The notes under the pieces were generated by a model. That model made no database searches and had not been told where the DNA came from. It worked only from the letters and a program-made list of their open reading frames with translations. Below are positions 9,114-17,781 of a stretch of 64,000 bases of DNA, one piece after another. The first letter of the stretch is position 1. Each line of letters starts with the position of its first letter. Origin of the DNA: Uliginosibacterium flavum (lineage in GTDB: Bacteria > Pseudomonadota > Gammaproteobacteria > Burkholderiales > Rhodocyclaceae); contig NZ_JBEWZI010000020.1 of the NCBI RefSeq assembly GCF_040566545.1, positions 1 through 64,000 on the forward strand, written 5' to 3'. The translations under genes and the position numbers were made by a program.

Positions 9114-10388
9114 ATGCCTCTTTCAATAAACCGAAGTCTGCGTCTGCTGTTGATCCTGCCGGAATATCCGCCGAGCTTTGGCGGCATGCAGACGCACGCG
9201 GTTAATTTGTCGCGCCATCTGGCGGCGCAGGGGCATCAGCTCAAAGTCCTGACCTGTCGCGCCGACGATCCAGATCTGCATGAGGAGTGCCTTCGACACG
9301 ACGCGACGCAGTCGTTTCCGGTGCGGCGGGTGCTCAGCCGCGTGGCGCATTGGCACAGCGTGGCGCAGGCGGTTGCGGTGGGGCGGCGCTTTGCGCCGGA
9401 TCTGATCTACGCATCGAATGTGTATTTCGGCGAAGTCGGCCGCGTGCTGGGCGTGCCAACCGTGTGCCGCAGCGTTGGCAATGATGTGATGCGCCCGTGG
9501 ATCGCCTATCCATTTCGTTTTGGTAGCAGTTTGCTCGGCTCGCGCTGGGTGGGCACACGTCTGTATCGGCTGTTCAGGCAGTTCAATGCACCCGAATGGA
9601 TTGAGCGCATCCTGCGCGATCAGCGCCGGCTGGTGATGACGCAAGCGGCACGCGCCTCCGCTTGTGTGCTGGCCAATAGCGCCTTCACGGCGGCGCTGCT
9701 GGCCGATCTGGGCTTGCCGCCAGACAGCGTGCGCGTGCTCACCGGCGGCGTTGATAGCCGCCATTTTCAGCCCGCCGAGACGACGCGGCCGGCGCTTACA
9801 GGCCGCGGTCCGCGTCTGTTGACGGCGTGTCGGCTGGTGCCCAAGAAAGGCCTGGATTTCCTGATCAGTCTGATGCCGCAAATCCGCCAGCGGCACGCTG
9901 ATGCGATGCTCGATATCGTTGGTGACGGGCGCGAGCGGCGACGCTGCGAGGCGCAGGTGGCGCGTCTGGGTCTGCGGGATTGCGTGCGCTTTCTCGGTCG
10001 TTTGCCCCAGGAAAGTCTGCCCGTGTATTACTGGCAGGCCGACGTTTTTGTGCTTGCCAGCCGCGTCACGCGCAACCGTATCTCCGGCCAGCGCGATGCG
10101 GAAACCATGGGCCGCGTGCTCTGCGAAGCGAATGCGGCCGGTGTGCCGGTGCTGGCCAGCGCGAGCGGTGGCATTCCCAGCGTGATTGAGCATGAACGCA
10201 ACGGCTTGCTGTTCGCTGAAGGCGATCCAGCCGATTGCCTGCGCCAGCTTTTCCGCCTGCTCGATGATCGCGCCCTGAGCGCAAGCCTGCGTGCAGCCGG
10301 CCTGCAGCGCGCCCGTGATGAATTCGATTGGCAATGGATTGTCCGTGCCCACGAACAGGCATTTGCGGCACATGTGCCAGCGATCTGA
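9114..10388 (+). CDS. Glycosyltransferase family 4 (GT-B fold)
   Basis: A 424-residue cytoplasmic or membrane-associated glycosyltransferase. The N-terminal Rossmann half opens with LLLILPEYPPSFGGMQTH, typical of GT4 enzymes. The C-terminal half has LTACRLVPKKGLDFL, DIVGDGRERRRCEAQ, FLGRLPQE and the EX7E motif (ETMGRVLCE) for nucleotide-sugar binding, then the GGIPSVIEH loop. It would transfer a sugar from a nucleotide donor to a lipid or glycan acceptor. It lies 10 bases after the deacetylase-caspase gene, which hints at a shared envelope polysaccharide substrate. ATG 9114 is preferred to one at 9057 that would overlap the upstream gene and add non-family residues. Donor and acceptor cannot be told from sequence. 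Confidence 0.85.
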   Translation: MPLSINRSLRLLLILPEYPPSFGGMQTHAVNLSRHLAAQGHQLKVLTCRADDPDLHEECLRHDATQSFPVRRVLSRVAHWHSVAQAVAVGRRFAPDLIYASNVYFGEVGRVLGVPTVCRSVGNDVMRPWIAYPFRFGSSLLGSRWVGTRLYRLFRQFNAPEWIERILRDQRRLVMTQAARASACVLANSAFTAALLADLGLPPDSVRVLTGGVDSRHFQPAETTRPALTGRGPRLLTACRLVPKKGLDFLISLMPQIRQRHADAMLDIVGDGRERRRCEAQVARLGLRDCVRFLGRLPQESLPVYYWQADVFVLASRVTRNRISGQRDAETMGRVLCEANAAGVPVLASASGGIPSVIEHERNGLLFAEGDPADCLRQLFRLLDDRALSASLRAAGLQRARDEFDWQWIVRAHEQAFAAHVPAI

Positions 10389-10553
10389 TGCGGAAGCGAT
10401 GGATTTAGGGGAAAAGGCGTTGCAGCATGGAAACGCACGCGTCCGGGGCGCATAATGGCGAGTTGCTGGTTTGACGTAACTGGATTTTTTGTGCGGTGCT
10501 GCAGGTGAAATAGCATCAGTATTCAAACCCTGGACGGATTTAGATAAAAGCGC

Positions 10554-10832
10554 ATGAAGGATTATTACGCCGTACTCGGCATCGAGGTTGATGCGTCGAT
10601 TGCCGAAATCAAAACCGCCTACCGCAAAAAGGCCTCGCAATTCCATCCGGACAAAAATACCTCGCCTGAGGCGCCTGCGCGTTTCCGGGAGGTCAAGGAT
10701 GCTTACGATTTGCTGGCAGACCCGGCAAAGCGGCAGGCTTACGACGAGAATCGTCGCCGCAGTCTGCTGGAAAGTCCCATTGAAACCGCCCAGGATATCT
10801 GGCGGTCTTATATCAACAAGGTATTGCAATGA
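10554..10832 (+). CDS. Stand-alone J-domain protein (DnaJ-like, 92 aa)
   Basis: Residues 2-65 form a complete J domain: YYAVLGIEVDAS, AYRKKASQFHPDKN with the HPD tripeptide that stimulates Hsp70 ATPase, and AYDLLADPAKRQAYDE. There is no Gly/Phe region, zinc finger or substrate-binding domain; only a short helix (about 66-92) follows. It therefore probably recruits an Hsp70 (DnaK or the nearby YegD) to a specific partner. Its stop codon overlaps the start of the next gene (ATGA at 10829), so the two are translationally coupled and the acidic downstream protein is the likely partner. An upstream gap of 165 bases should carry the promoter. Confidence 0.85.
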   Translation: MKDYYAVLGIEVDASIAEIKTAYRKKASQFHPDKNTSPEAPARFREVKDAYDLLADPAKRQAYDENRRRSLLESPIETAQDIWRSYINKVLQ

Positions 10833-11386
10833 AGCTGTCTTATTATTTCGAAGACTTGAGTCGCGCCTACAAGGCCGAGATCGAGGATCTGCAGTCTGAT
10901 TCAGAAGGCAAGAATGTATTGCGTGCGCGCCTCATGGAAAAGCGCAAACAGTTTCCCGCTTTGATGTCGATGATTGAATTCGCGCCCGAAATGGTGGTGC
11001 CGGCATTTCATGGCGGCGTGCGTTTTATCGACCCGCATGCGATGACGCACTTGTCGTCGCTGGAGCCGGACGAGTTTCCGTCCTGGGATGCGATTGAAGA
11101 TGCCGTGCGTTTTGAGCCCTGGGGCGATGAACTGGCCTTGATCGCCTTGGGCGAACCCGATGGCGAACGCTTCATGAGTACCGTTGTCTGTCTTGAATAC
11201 TTGCTTGAAAAGTGTTCGGACAAGCACGGCAGCCGTCCTGTCGCGGCCAGCGATGATGACGAGGCCGAGAAGGATGATGAGGAGCAGGACAAAGATGGCA
11301 ACGAAGACTCTGAAGACGACGAACGCGGTCTGGATGAAGCGGGCGCCGACTGGATGAGCGAGCAGGGTTTTGATCGCAACGAATAG
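10829..11386 (+). CDS. Unknown protein with acidic C-terminal tail
   Basis: A 185-residue soluble protein that I do not recognise. Residues 1-125 look like a folded mixed alpha/beta domain with aromatic and acidic patches (KLSYYFEDLSRAYKAEIEDL; FHGGVRFIDPHAM; FPSWDAIEDAVRFEPWGDE). Residues about 134-170 are almost entirely Asp and Glu with a few Lys and Ser. No signal peptide, membrane segment or metal motif is visible. The start overlaps the stop of the J-domain gene by four bases (ATGA), pointing to stoichiometric production with it. The acidic tail could act as a nucleic-acid mimic or a chaperone-like solubiliser; that is conjecture. Confidence 0.75.
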   Translation: MKLSYYFEDLSRAYKAEIEDLQSDSEGKNVLRARLMEKRKQFPALMSMIEFAPEMVVPAFHGGVRFIDPHAMTHLSSLEPDEFPSWDAIEDAVRFEPWGDELALIALGEPDGERFMSTVVCLEYLLEKCSDKHGSRPVAASDDDEAEKDDEEQDKDGNEDSEDDERGLDEAGADWMSEQGFDRNE

Positions 11387-11461
11387 CGCTCGGCCGTTTC
11401 GCCAGAACACGGTTTCTAGCACGGATTACCCCACCCCATTTTCATCAGGTTTCGAAAAATC

Positions 11462-12169
11462 ATGGCAAATGCATTGGTAGTGAAAGCGGCCAGCCTCATC
11501 GGTGCTGGCGATATTGCGGGTGCGGAATTCGCACTGGTGTCCCTGGCGAATACCGAGGGCGATCAGGCGCTGGTGGAGGTGCTTGAGGAGTTGCGGCCCA
11601 AGGATTTGCTGGCGGTTATTCGCGAGTTTGATTCCTCCAAAGAGTCGGTCGTCAATCTGCTGATCACGCCGGAACAATTCGCGCGCGCGGTGGTTGTTGA
11701 AAAACTGTATGCCGACAAAACGCATCAGCACCTGCGTGGCATGATCAATGCCGTGATCTTCCGCGATGAAGATCAGACGGCGGATTTCATCGAGGCGATT
11801 GGCAATCTCGACGGTGGCTGCGAGGCCCTGATTGATTACCTGTCGGATCGGGATGAAGAGGTTGCGCACTTTCAGTTGTATGACACCTTCAATGTGAATC
11901 TGAATACCAAGGATGATGCGGTTGATCGATCCGAGGTGTGTGATAACGACTGGAAGGAACTGACCTGGCTGCTCAAGCACGAGCATCCGGACATGTTCGA
12001 GCAGATCTGGCCGCCGCTGAAAAAGCAGGCCGAAATCCGCCAGCGTCTGGAGGCGGAACAGGAGCTGGCGCGCGCGGCGCTCGCCGAAGGCGTGGCTCCT
12101 GCGGAGAGCGCGGCGCCGGTCAGCAAGCCGAAGCCTCGGTCTCGGCCGGACGAAGAGTCCGCGCTTTGA
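11462..12169 (+). CDS. Unknown helical protein in the J-domain cluster
   Basis: A 235-residue soluble protein of unknown function. It begins MANALVVKAASLIGAGDIAG and is mostly helical through about residue 150. Repeated short helical hairpins (LVEVLEELRPKDLLAVI; FARAVVVEKLY; LRGMINAVIFRDEDQTADFI) faintly resemble the helical N-terminal domain of MgtE transporters, but there is no membrane part. A charged helix (about 180-215) and an Ala/Pro/Lys-rich tail end the protein. It starts 75 bases after the acidic protein on the same strand. It is probably in the same transcription unit; no terminator is visible between them. Confidence 0.7.
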   Translation: MANALVVKAASLIGAGDIAGAEFALVSLANTEGDQALVEVLEELRPKDLLAVIREFDSSKESVVNLLITPEQFARAVVVEKLYADKTHQHLRGMINAVIFRDEDQTADFIEAIGNLDGGCEALIDYLSDRDEEVAHFQLYDTFNVNLNTKDDAVDRSEVCDNDWKELTWLLKHEHPDMFEQIWPPLKKQAEIRQRLEAEQELARAALAEGVAPAESAAPVSKPKPRSRPDEESAL

Positions 12170-12225
12170 TCGGCTTTCTGGTTTGGGCTTGACGCCGCCC
12201 GCTCATGACTTTTGCTTCAAAAGTC

Positions 12226-12296
12226 CGTCATTCCCGCGAAGGGGTAGCCCAGTGTCGCGTTTAAGCCGCTGGATTCCCGCCTTCGCGGGAATGACG
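12226..12296. repeat. Inverted repeat with 17-base perfect arms (GTCATTCCCGCGAAGG type)
   Basis: Arms at 12226-12242 and 12280-12296 (CGTCATTCCCGCGAAGG and its complement) enclose a 37-base spacer. This is the widespread proteobacterial short palindromic element recognised by its CATTCCCGCG...CGCGGGAATG ends. It sits in the 208-base gap between two unknown genes, where it may affect mRNA stability or end transcription. Confidence 0.85.
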
Positions 12297-12377
12297 GGAT
12301 CGGGTATGAGCGTAGGTACTCGGAAGATTGTTGCTGATTAGAATTTTCGTCCCCTTTGTTTTTTGAATGTCGTGCCC

Positions 12378-13607
12378 ATGACTGATTCTCGCCAGAATAT
12401 CGCCCTCATCGACAAGCGTCCTTTCTTCGAAAAGGCGTTGAGTTACGGGGTCAAGAAAGCACTGATTTCGCCCGAGGTCTGGCAGGCCATCATTGCGGAC
12501 GGGGCCAAGGGCAGCGTGCAGGTTGCGGAATATTTTGGCGGCAGCCATCTGCACGCGGATCTGGACAATGCGCGCAAGCGCATCGTGCATCTGGTCAGCC
12601 TTTATCTGGAAAATGCCTGTGGCGACGATCTGAGCAAGGCGGCCGAATCCTTGCGCGACAACAGTTTCCTGTCGCACTCCCGTGGCGGCAATGAAATGCT
12701 CAAGAAGCTGCATGAAATGCCTGAGGAGCCTTTTTTTGGCGGCATCTCCGGGCAGGCGCTGAAAGACTTTCAGGACGAACGCACCCTCAAGAAACCGCTG
12801 TCGCTGAGCGCTTATCGCAAGGAATTGCAGCGCCGGCAGGACAACATCAGCGCCATGGCCGCCGCGCGCTGGTTTGCGCAGGACATGGGTTTGCCGATGG
12901 CTGAGCTTGATCTGGCCTCTGCCGATAGCGTCATCCGCACTGCGATTCTGGCGCGCCTGGCGCAGCAGGAGGAATGCCTGACGCGCCAGCTGTTTGCGCA
13001 AATCGTCGACGCGCTGCGAGAGGCGTCGCCCGCCGGTGGCAAGCTGGCGTTTCCCGCCAAGCTCTTCGAGGATGTACCGGCCGAGCATCGCGTCATCGCC
13101 AATCGCGTCAAACGCGAAATTGAAAAGCATGATGCGCCCTTGATCCTGGACGCGAAGCTGGCGCTGGATGCTGCGCTGAATGCGCTGGAATCCAGTTACT
13201 TCCTGCTTGAAGGCGGGCTGGAAGATGTCGATCAGCTCGATGGCTTCATCTCCAAAGAATGGCGTCAGCTCACCAAAGGCAAGGAAGATCTGGATTCGCG
13301 CCAGACCCTGTTCATCTGTCTGGCCGCGGGCGTCAAACCCAAGACTTCACTGAGCGAGCGTGAAGCACGCGCGCTGATCAAAAAGGTCCAGGCCGACGGT
13401 TTCGATGAGCGCGTGGTGCCCACGCTGATCACGGCTTCTGCGCCCTTTGAAATCAAGGAAAGTCTCTTGTCGATGTGGGAGGAGGAACTCTTTCCGGAGG
13501 CGCAAAAATATCTGCTGGACGCGTCCGAGCGGGGCGGCCGCGATGCGCTGCGATTCCTGATGGAAAACTGCAACATCACCAAAAGCCCGGCCGCGAAGAA
13601 AAAGTAA
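12378..13607 (+). CDS. Unknown helical protein, 409 aa
   Basis: A 409-residue soluble protein that I do not recognise. It appears almost wholly helical, beginning MTDSRQNIALIDKRPFFEKAL, with charged helices throughout and a lysine-rich end (SPAAKKK). No signal peptide, membrane segment, nucleotide-binding or metal motif is visible. An upstream TTG at 12363 is possible; the ATG at 12378 was chosen as the better codon. It follows the unknown 235-residue gene after a repeat-bearing 208-base gap and is the last plus-strand gene before two minus-strand genes. It may be a separate unit from the J-domain operon, or its last member. Confidence 0.75.
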   Translation: MTDSRQNIALIDKRPFFEKALSYGVKKALISPEVWQAIIADGAKGSVQVAEYFGGSHLHADLDNARKRIVHLVSLYLENACGDDLSKAAESLRDNSFLSHSRGGNEMLKKLHEMPEEPFFGGISGQALKDFQDERTLKKPLSLSAYRKELQRRQDNISAMAAARWFAQDMGLPMAELDLASADSVIRTAILARLAQQEECLTRQLFAQIVDALREASPAGGKLAFPAKLFEDVPAEHRVIANRVKREIEKHDAPLILDAKLALDAALNALESSYFLLEGGLEDVDQLDGFISKEWRQLTKGKEDLDSRQTLFICLAAGVKPKTSLSEREARALIKKVQADGFDERVVPTLITASAPFEIKESLLSMWEEELFPEAQKYLLDASERGGRDALRFLMENCNITKSPAAKKK

Positions 13608-13785
13608 GCTGCCCGCCAGGGTGGTGATCCGGGGGAACCCGGCTTGATTGCTCCCACGCGCTGCGTGGAAGCGATCCAAACTATTTCAAGACCTGCCTGA
13701 AGATCCGCTTCCCGCCTGGGTGTGCGAGCATGCTGCTCTGAGACTCAAGCGGGGGGCGGTTCTTCAGGCCAGAGAAAATCGCGCT

Positions 13786-14436
13786 TTAGTGGCGTTTGTC
13801 GCGCTCGTTGTCGCGTCGGTCATCGCGGCGGTCGCTGCGATCATCCTTGCGCTCATCACGCCTGTCGTCACGGCGATCATCGCGGCGGTCGTGGCGATCA
13901 TCGCGCCGCGCCTCTTCACGTTGGCGCTGTGCATCACGCCGCTGTTCCTGTCGCCGGGCTTCGTCACGGCGACGCTCTTCGCGTCGATCTGCTTCACGAC
14001 GCTGTTGTTCGCGCTGCCACTGGTCCTTGCGGCGCTCATCATCACGGCGCCATTCACTCCAGCGATTATGTTCCTGGCGTTGCGCCGCACGCCAGTCGCC
14101 GTCGTGGCGATCCCAGCGGCCGGGGGCGAAGTGCCAGTCATTGCCGCGCGGCTCCCAGCGTTCCGGAATCCAGACATAGCCGGGGCGTTCTCGTACCCAG
14201 ACGCCGCCGACCCAGACGTGTGCGCGGCCGTTCCAGCGCCAGTAGCCCGGGTGCCAGACGCGACCATGGCGGGGTGCCGGAAATACCTCGTAACGCGGCG
14301 GTGGCGGAGCCGGGAACAAGTCGATGCTGACGCCGGGCAGGCGGATGTCGATGTTGACTTCGGCCTGGCTGGGCATGGCGCCGAGTATGCTGGCGCCGAC
14401 GAGCAGCAGGCTCATCAGTAGTCGGGTGGTTTTCAC
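13786..14436 (-). CDS. Exported WXXGXW-repeat protein with Arg/Asp-rich tail
   Basis: A 216-residue exported protein starting at GTG 14436, which has an AGGAG site eight bases upstream. Residues 1-25 form a signal peptide ending near PSQA. Residues about 45-115 carry repeats of the YXWGXW/WXXGXW type (WHPGYWRWNG; WVGGVWVRERPGY; WIPERWEPRG; FAPGRWDRH), common in proteobacterial periplasmic proteins of unknown role. The last 95 residues are a highly charged Arg/Asp/Glu/Gln segment dominated by RRDD and RREE blocks, probably disordered. The neighbouring minus-strand gene encodes a smaller protein with a similar signal peptide and tail, suggesting paralogy. Confidence 0.8.
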   Translation of the reverse strand: MKTTRLLMSLLLVGASILGAMPSQAEVNIDIRLPGVSIDLFPAPPPPRYEVFPAPRHGRVWHPGYWRWNGRAHVWVGGVWVRERPGYVWIPERWEPRGNDWHFAPGRWDRHDGDWRAAQRQEHNRWSEWRRDDERRKDQWQREQQRREADRREERRRDEARRQEQRRDAQRQREEARRDDRHDRRDDRRDDRRDERKDDRSDRRDDRRDNERDKRH

Positions 14437-14531
14437 AGGTCAATCTCCTGATTGCAGATGAGGGTTCGGTGCGGGCCATCGGCTGGCCCGCCCGGTTTGC
14501 TTATTGGATCTGGCCGGGCGGACCTACTGGC

Positions 14532-14885
14532 TTAGCGCCTGTAGTAGTCGTGGCGGTCGTGACGGTCATAGCGCCGGTCATGGCGGTCATAGCGGCGGTC
14601 ATAGCGGCGATCGTGACGGTCGTCGTAACGATCATAACGATAGTCACGGCGGTCATGGCGGCGCTCGTAGCGATAATCGCGGTCATAGTCGTCATGCCAG
14701 ACCGGCGCAGTTTGCACCCGGATTTCCGGGCCGCGGATATGCCCGGGCACCGGTACGGGAATCGGGATCGGCAGCAACAGGGGTGGGGCGAAACGTTCAA
14801 AAATGGTTTCGGCCTGACTGGCGATGGGGGCCATCAGGCTGGCGCCAGCGAGTAATGCAATCAATACAAAGCGGGTCGTTTTCAT
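14532..14885 (-). CDS. Small exported protein with Asp/Arg/Tyr/His-rich tail
   Basis: A 117-residue exported protein starting at ATG 14885, with GGAG seven bases upstream. The signal peptide (MKTTRFVLIALLAGASLMAP to about residue 25) resembles that of the adjacent 216-residue protein. A short proline-rich stretch (LLPIPIPVPVPG) follows. From about residue 63 the chain is a low-complexity series of YDRR, HDRR and YDRHD blocks encoded by near-repetitive DNA. The function is unknown. It lies 95 bases upstream of its paralogue on the same strand and is divergent from the glycosidase gene; the 166-base gap should hold both promoters. Confidence 0.75.
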   Translation of the reverse strand: MKTTRFVLIALLAGASLMAPIASQAETIFERFAPPLLLPIPIPVPVPGHIRGPEIRVQTAPVWHDDYDRDYRYERRHDRRDYRYDRYDDRHDRRYDRRYDRHDRRYDRHDRHDYYRR

Positions 14886-15051
14886 GGTGAATCTCCAAAA
14901 ATACAAAATTGCATCCTCCGAGGCTAATAACGCGGCACACTGCGGATCGGGTAACAAGCCAGTTGTAAGGGTTTGTAAGAGGATAGTCGGGACAAGCTGC
15001 CGGGCCCGTGCCGGCTGTATTCCTGTAATCACCGTTCAGGAAGGGAAAACA

Positions 15052-17607
15052 ATGAAACTGATGCTCCGACAAGCCTTCGCCATGTTTTTGCTGACCACGC
15101 TGAGCTTGTCGAGCTTGGCCGGCGAGCTGTTTCCCTTCGTGATGCCTTGGGATGACGCGAGCGCCAATCTCACCAATCTTTCCGCCTGGAACGACAAGCC
15201 CGCCGGCAAGCACGGCTTCGTGCGCGTCGAGGACGGCCATCTGTTCGCCGGCACCGAGCGTCTGCGCCTGCTCGGCGGCAACATCGTCTTCGGCTCGGTC
15301 GCGCCGGATCACGCCACGGCCGACAAGCTGGCCGCGCGCATGGCCCGCTTCGGCATCAACGTCGTGCGTTTCCACCACATGGATTCCCGTCCGGCGCCGG
15401 ACGGTCTGCTGCAGAAGGACATGCGCACGCTTGATCCGGCCATGCTGGAGCTCCTCGATTACTTCATCGCCGCACTCAAGCGCGAAGGCATCTACAGCGA
15501 CCTGAACCTGCATGTGGGCCGCAAGTATCCGGGCTTCAAGGACTGGGGCGAGGACACGCCGAAATACTGGAAGGGCGTGGACATCTTCTACCCGCCCATG
15601 GTCGTCATGCAGCAGGATTTTGCCCGCGATCTGCTCCTGCATCGCAACCCCTACACCGGCAATCGCTACATCGAAGAACCCGCCGTCGCGCTCATCGAGA
15701 TCAACAACGAGAACGGCCTGCTGCGCGAGTGGCGCGTGGGCAGCCTGAACGCCATGACCGAACCTTACCGCGGCGAGCTGCAGCGCCAGTGGCAGGCCTG
15801 GCTGCGCGCGAAATACAAAGACAGCGCCGGGCTGCGCACCGCCTGGGGTTTGCGCGAAGAGGCGCTGGGCGCCGAGATGCTGGGCAGCGCCGCTAATGTG
15901 AAGAGCAGCGAAGCCGGCTGGAACCTGCAGCTGGTGGGCACTGCCAAAGCCAGCCTGAGCACGACGGCCGAAGACGGGCTTGATCTGGCGATAACGGCGC
16001 CCAGCCGCGAGAACTGGCACACCCAGCTCCACCAGAACCGTCTCGCCTTCAAGATGGATCAGCCCTACACGCTGACGCTGCGTCTGCGTGCCGACAAACC
16101 CATGAAGCTCTCCCTGCAAGCCATGCAGGCGCACGCTCCCTGGCAGCATTTGTGGGATCAGACGATTGAAGTCGGCACAGCTTGGCAGGATTACAAAATC
16201 ACTTTCGCGCCCTCGCAGGGCGACGAGCTGGCGCGCCTCACGTTAGGCGGGCTGGGCCAGCTCACCGGGCGCCTGCAGATCGCCTCGGCCAGTCTGCGCC
16301 CCGGCGGTGTGCTGGGCCTCAAGGCCGGCGAATCTCTGGAAGCCGGCACGGTCGACATCATCGGCAGCGGCGATCTGATGAGTCGCACCCGCGCCGGTCA
16401 GCAGGACTGGATCGCGTTTCTGTGGGACGTGGAGAGCGGCTACTGGCGCGGCTTCCAGAGCTACCTTCGCGAAGAACTAGGCGCCATGCCGCTCATCGTC
16501 GGCACCCAGGTCAGCTACAGCACCGCGCCGATTCAGGCCGCGCTGGACGTGGTCGATGGCCACGCCTACTGGCAGCACCCGCACTTCCCCGGCAAGCCCT
16601 GGGATATGGACAACTGGAAGATCGCCAACACGCCCATGGCCGGCATCGATGGCGCCGGCACGCTGGCCGATCTGGCCCTGCGCCGGGTGCCCGGCAAGCC
16701 CTTCATCGTCACCGAATACAACCACTCGAATCCCAGCCACTATCAGGGCGAAGCCCTGCCGCTCGCTGCCGCCTACGGCGCACTGCAGGACTGGGACGGC
16801 CTCTTCCTCTACAGCTTCGGCGCGCACGACAGGAAGTGGGACAGCGGCATGATCGACCGTTTCTTCGACAGCCACGCCAACCCGGTCAAGATGGCCAGCT
16901 TCCTCAGCGCCGCCGCGCTCTTCCGCCGTGGCGATACCCGCGCCGCCAAAGTGCTGACTCAGCCGCTGCCCGCACAAAAGGCCTGGATCGACGCCCTGCG
17001 TGCCAGCTACAAGATGCCCGGCGCCGACAGCTTCGGCGCGCCGCGAAATGCCGTGCTGCAAGGTGCGGTGAACATCACCACGCCCGCTGCTGTCGCCCTG
17101 CCTTTGCCGGTGAAGAGCGAAACCGGCGAACTGCTTTGGGGCCTCGATGGCGTCAATGGCAAAACCGTCGTCATCGACAGCCCGCGCAGCAAGGGCCTCA
17201 TCGGTGCGCGGCTGGGCAAGCCCTACGATGCGCACGGCATCGAGCTGGAATTGCTAGGCGCGCGCAACGACTGGGGCGTGCTGATGGCCAGCCTGATCGA
17301 AGGCCGCGACTTCACCGGGCCCGGCCGCGTGCTGATCAGCGCGCTGGGTCAGGTCGAGAACACCGGCCAGCGTTGGCTGGACGAAAAGAAAACGAGCGTC
17401 GGCCGCAATTTCGGCAGCGCACCGACTGTAGTCGAAGGCCTCGCCGCGCGCATCACGCTACCCGTCGCGGCCAGCCGCGTGCGCGCCTGGGCGCTGGATG
17501 AGCGTGGCAATAGGCGCGAGGAAATCAAGGTGACGGGCAGTGAGCGCGCCACGCTGGAGGCGGGGGAGGTCTGGCGGACGTTGTGGTATGAAATTGAGAT
17601 AAATTGA
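15052..17607 (+). CDS. Secreted clan GH-A glycoside hydrolase with inserted CBM-like domain
   Basis: An 851-residue secreted enzyme. A signal peptide (about residues 1-23) precedes a TIM-barrel glycosidase of the cellulase/GH5-like type. Early barrel strands are visible (LRLLGGNIVFGSV; FGINVVRFHHMD). The acid/base is Glu220 in EINNEN and the likely nucleophile Glu555 in VTEYN. Between them, about residues 285-425, lies a jelly-roll-like segment resembling family 4/9 carbohydrate-binding modules (PYTLTLRLRADKPMKLSLQA; WQDYKITFAPS). A C-terminal beta-rich part follows the barrel. ATG 15052 has AGGAAGGG upstream and gives the signal peptide. It would cleave a beta-linked plant or microbial glycan; substrate and exact GH family are uncertain. 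Confidence 0.8.
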   Translation: MKLMLRQAFAMFLLTTLSLSSLAGELFPFVMPWDDASANLTNLSAWNDKPAGKHGFVRVEDGHLFAGTERLRLLGGNIVFGSVAPDHATADKLAARMARFGINVVRFHHMDSRPAPDGLLQKDMRTLDPAMLELLDYFIAALKREGIYSDLNLHVGRKYPGFKDWGEDTPKYWKGVDIFYPPMVVMQQDFARDLLLHRNPYTGNRYIEEPAVALIEINNENGLLREWRVGSLNAMTEPYRGELQRQWQAWLRAKYKDSAGLRTAWGLREEALGAEMLGSAANVKSSEAGWNLQLVGTAKASLSTTAEDGLDLAITAPSRENWHTQLHQNRLAFKMDQPYTLTLRLRADKPMKLSLQAMQAHAPWQHLWDQTIEVGTAWQDYKITFAPSQGDELARLTLGGLGQLTGRLQIASASLRPGGVLGLKAGESLEAGTVDIIGSGDLMSRTRAGQQDWIAFLWDVESGYWRGFQSYLREELGAMPLIVGTQVSYSTAPIQAALDVVDGHAYWQHPHFPGKPWDMDNWKIANTPMAGIDGAGTLADLALRRVPGKPFIVTEYNHSNPSHYQGEALPLAAAYGALQDWDGLFLYSFGAHDRKWDSGMIDRFFDSHANPVKMASFLSAAALFRRGDTRAAKVLTQPLPAQKAWIDALRASYKMPGADSFGAPRNAVLQGAVNITTPAAVALPLPVKSETGELLWGLDGVNGKTVVIDSPRSKGLIGARLGKPYDAHGIELELLGARNDWGVLMASLIEGRDFTGPGRVLISALGQVENTGQRWLDEKKTSVGRNFGSAPTVVEGLAARITLPVAASRVRAWALDERGNRREEIKVTGSERATLEAGEVWRTLWYEIEIN

Positions 17608-17781
17608 AGGTAGGTATTTGCTGGTGAAACGTGGCGAAACGGGCGATCTGAAGGGTGGGCACGGTGTGCCCACGCGGCGGAAGTCTTGTTGAAACGCGTG
17701 GGCTTGCCGAGCCCATCCTGCAGGGCTAGTAACGCTCTGTATCGCACAGGACATGAACGCATTCAAAATAGTGGGGTAAAA

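Noticed and set aside
9123..10829. 568-codon antisense frame over the glycosyltransferase and J-domain genes
   Set aside because: It spans two recognised genes and their intergenic gap and has no family features.
12226..12296. Possible CRISPR repeat, because palindromic units recur through the window
   Set aside because: Units are paired inverted repeats without regular unique spacers, and no cas genes are present.
14797..16149. 450-codon antisense frame over the glycosidase gene
   Set aside because: The sense gene has a signal peptide, ribosome binding site and catalytic motifs; the antisense frame has none.
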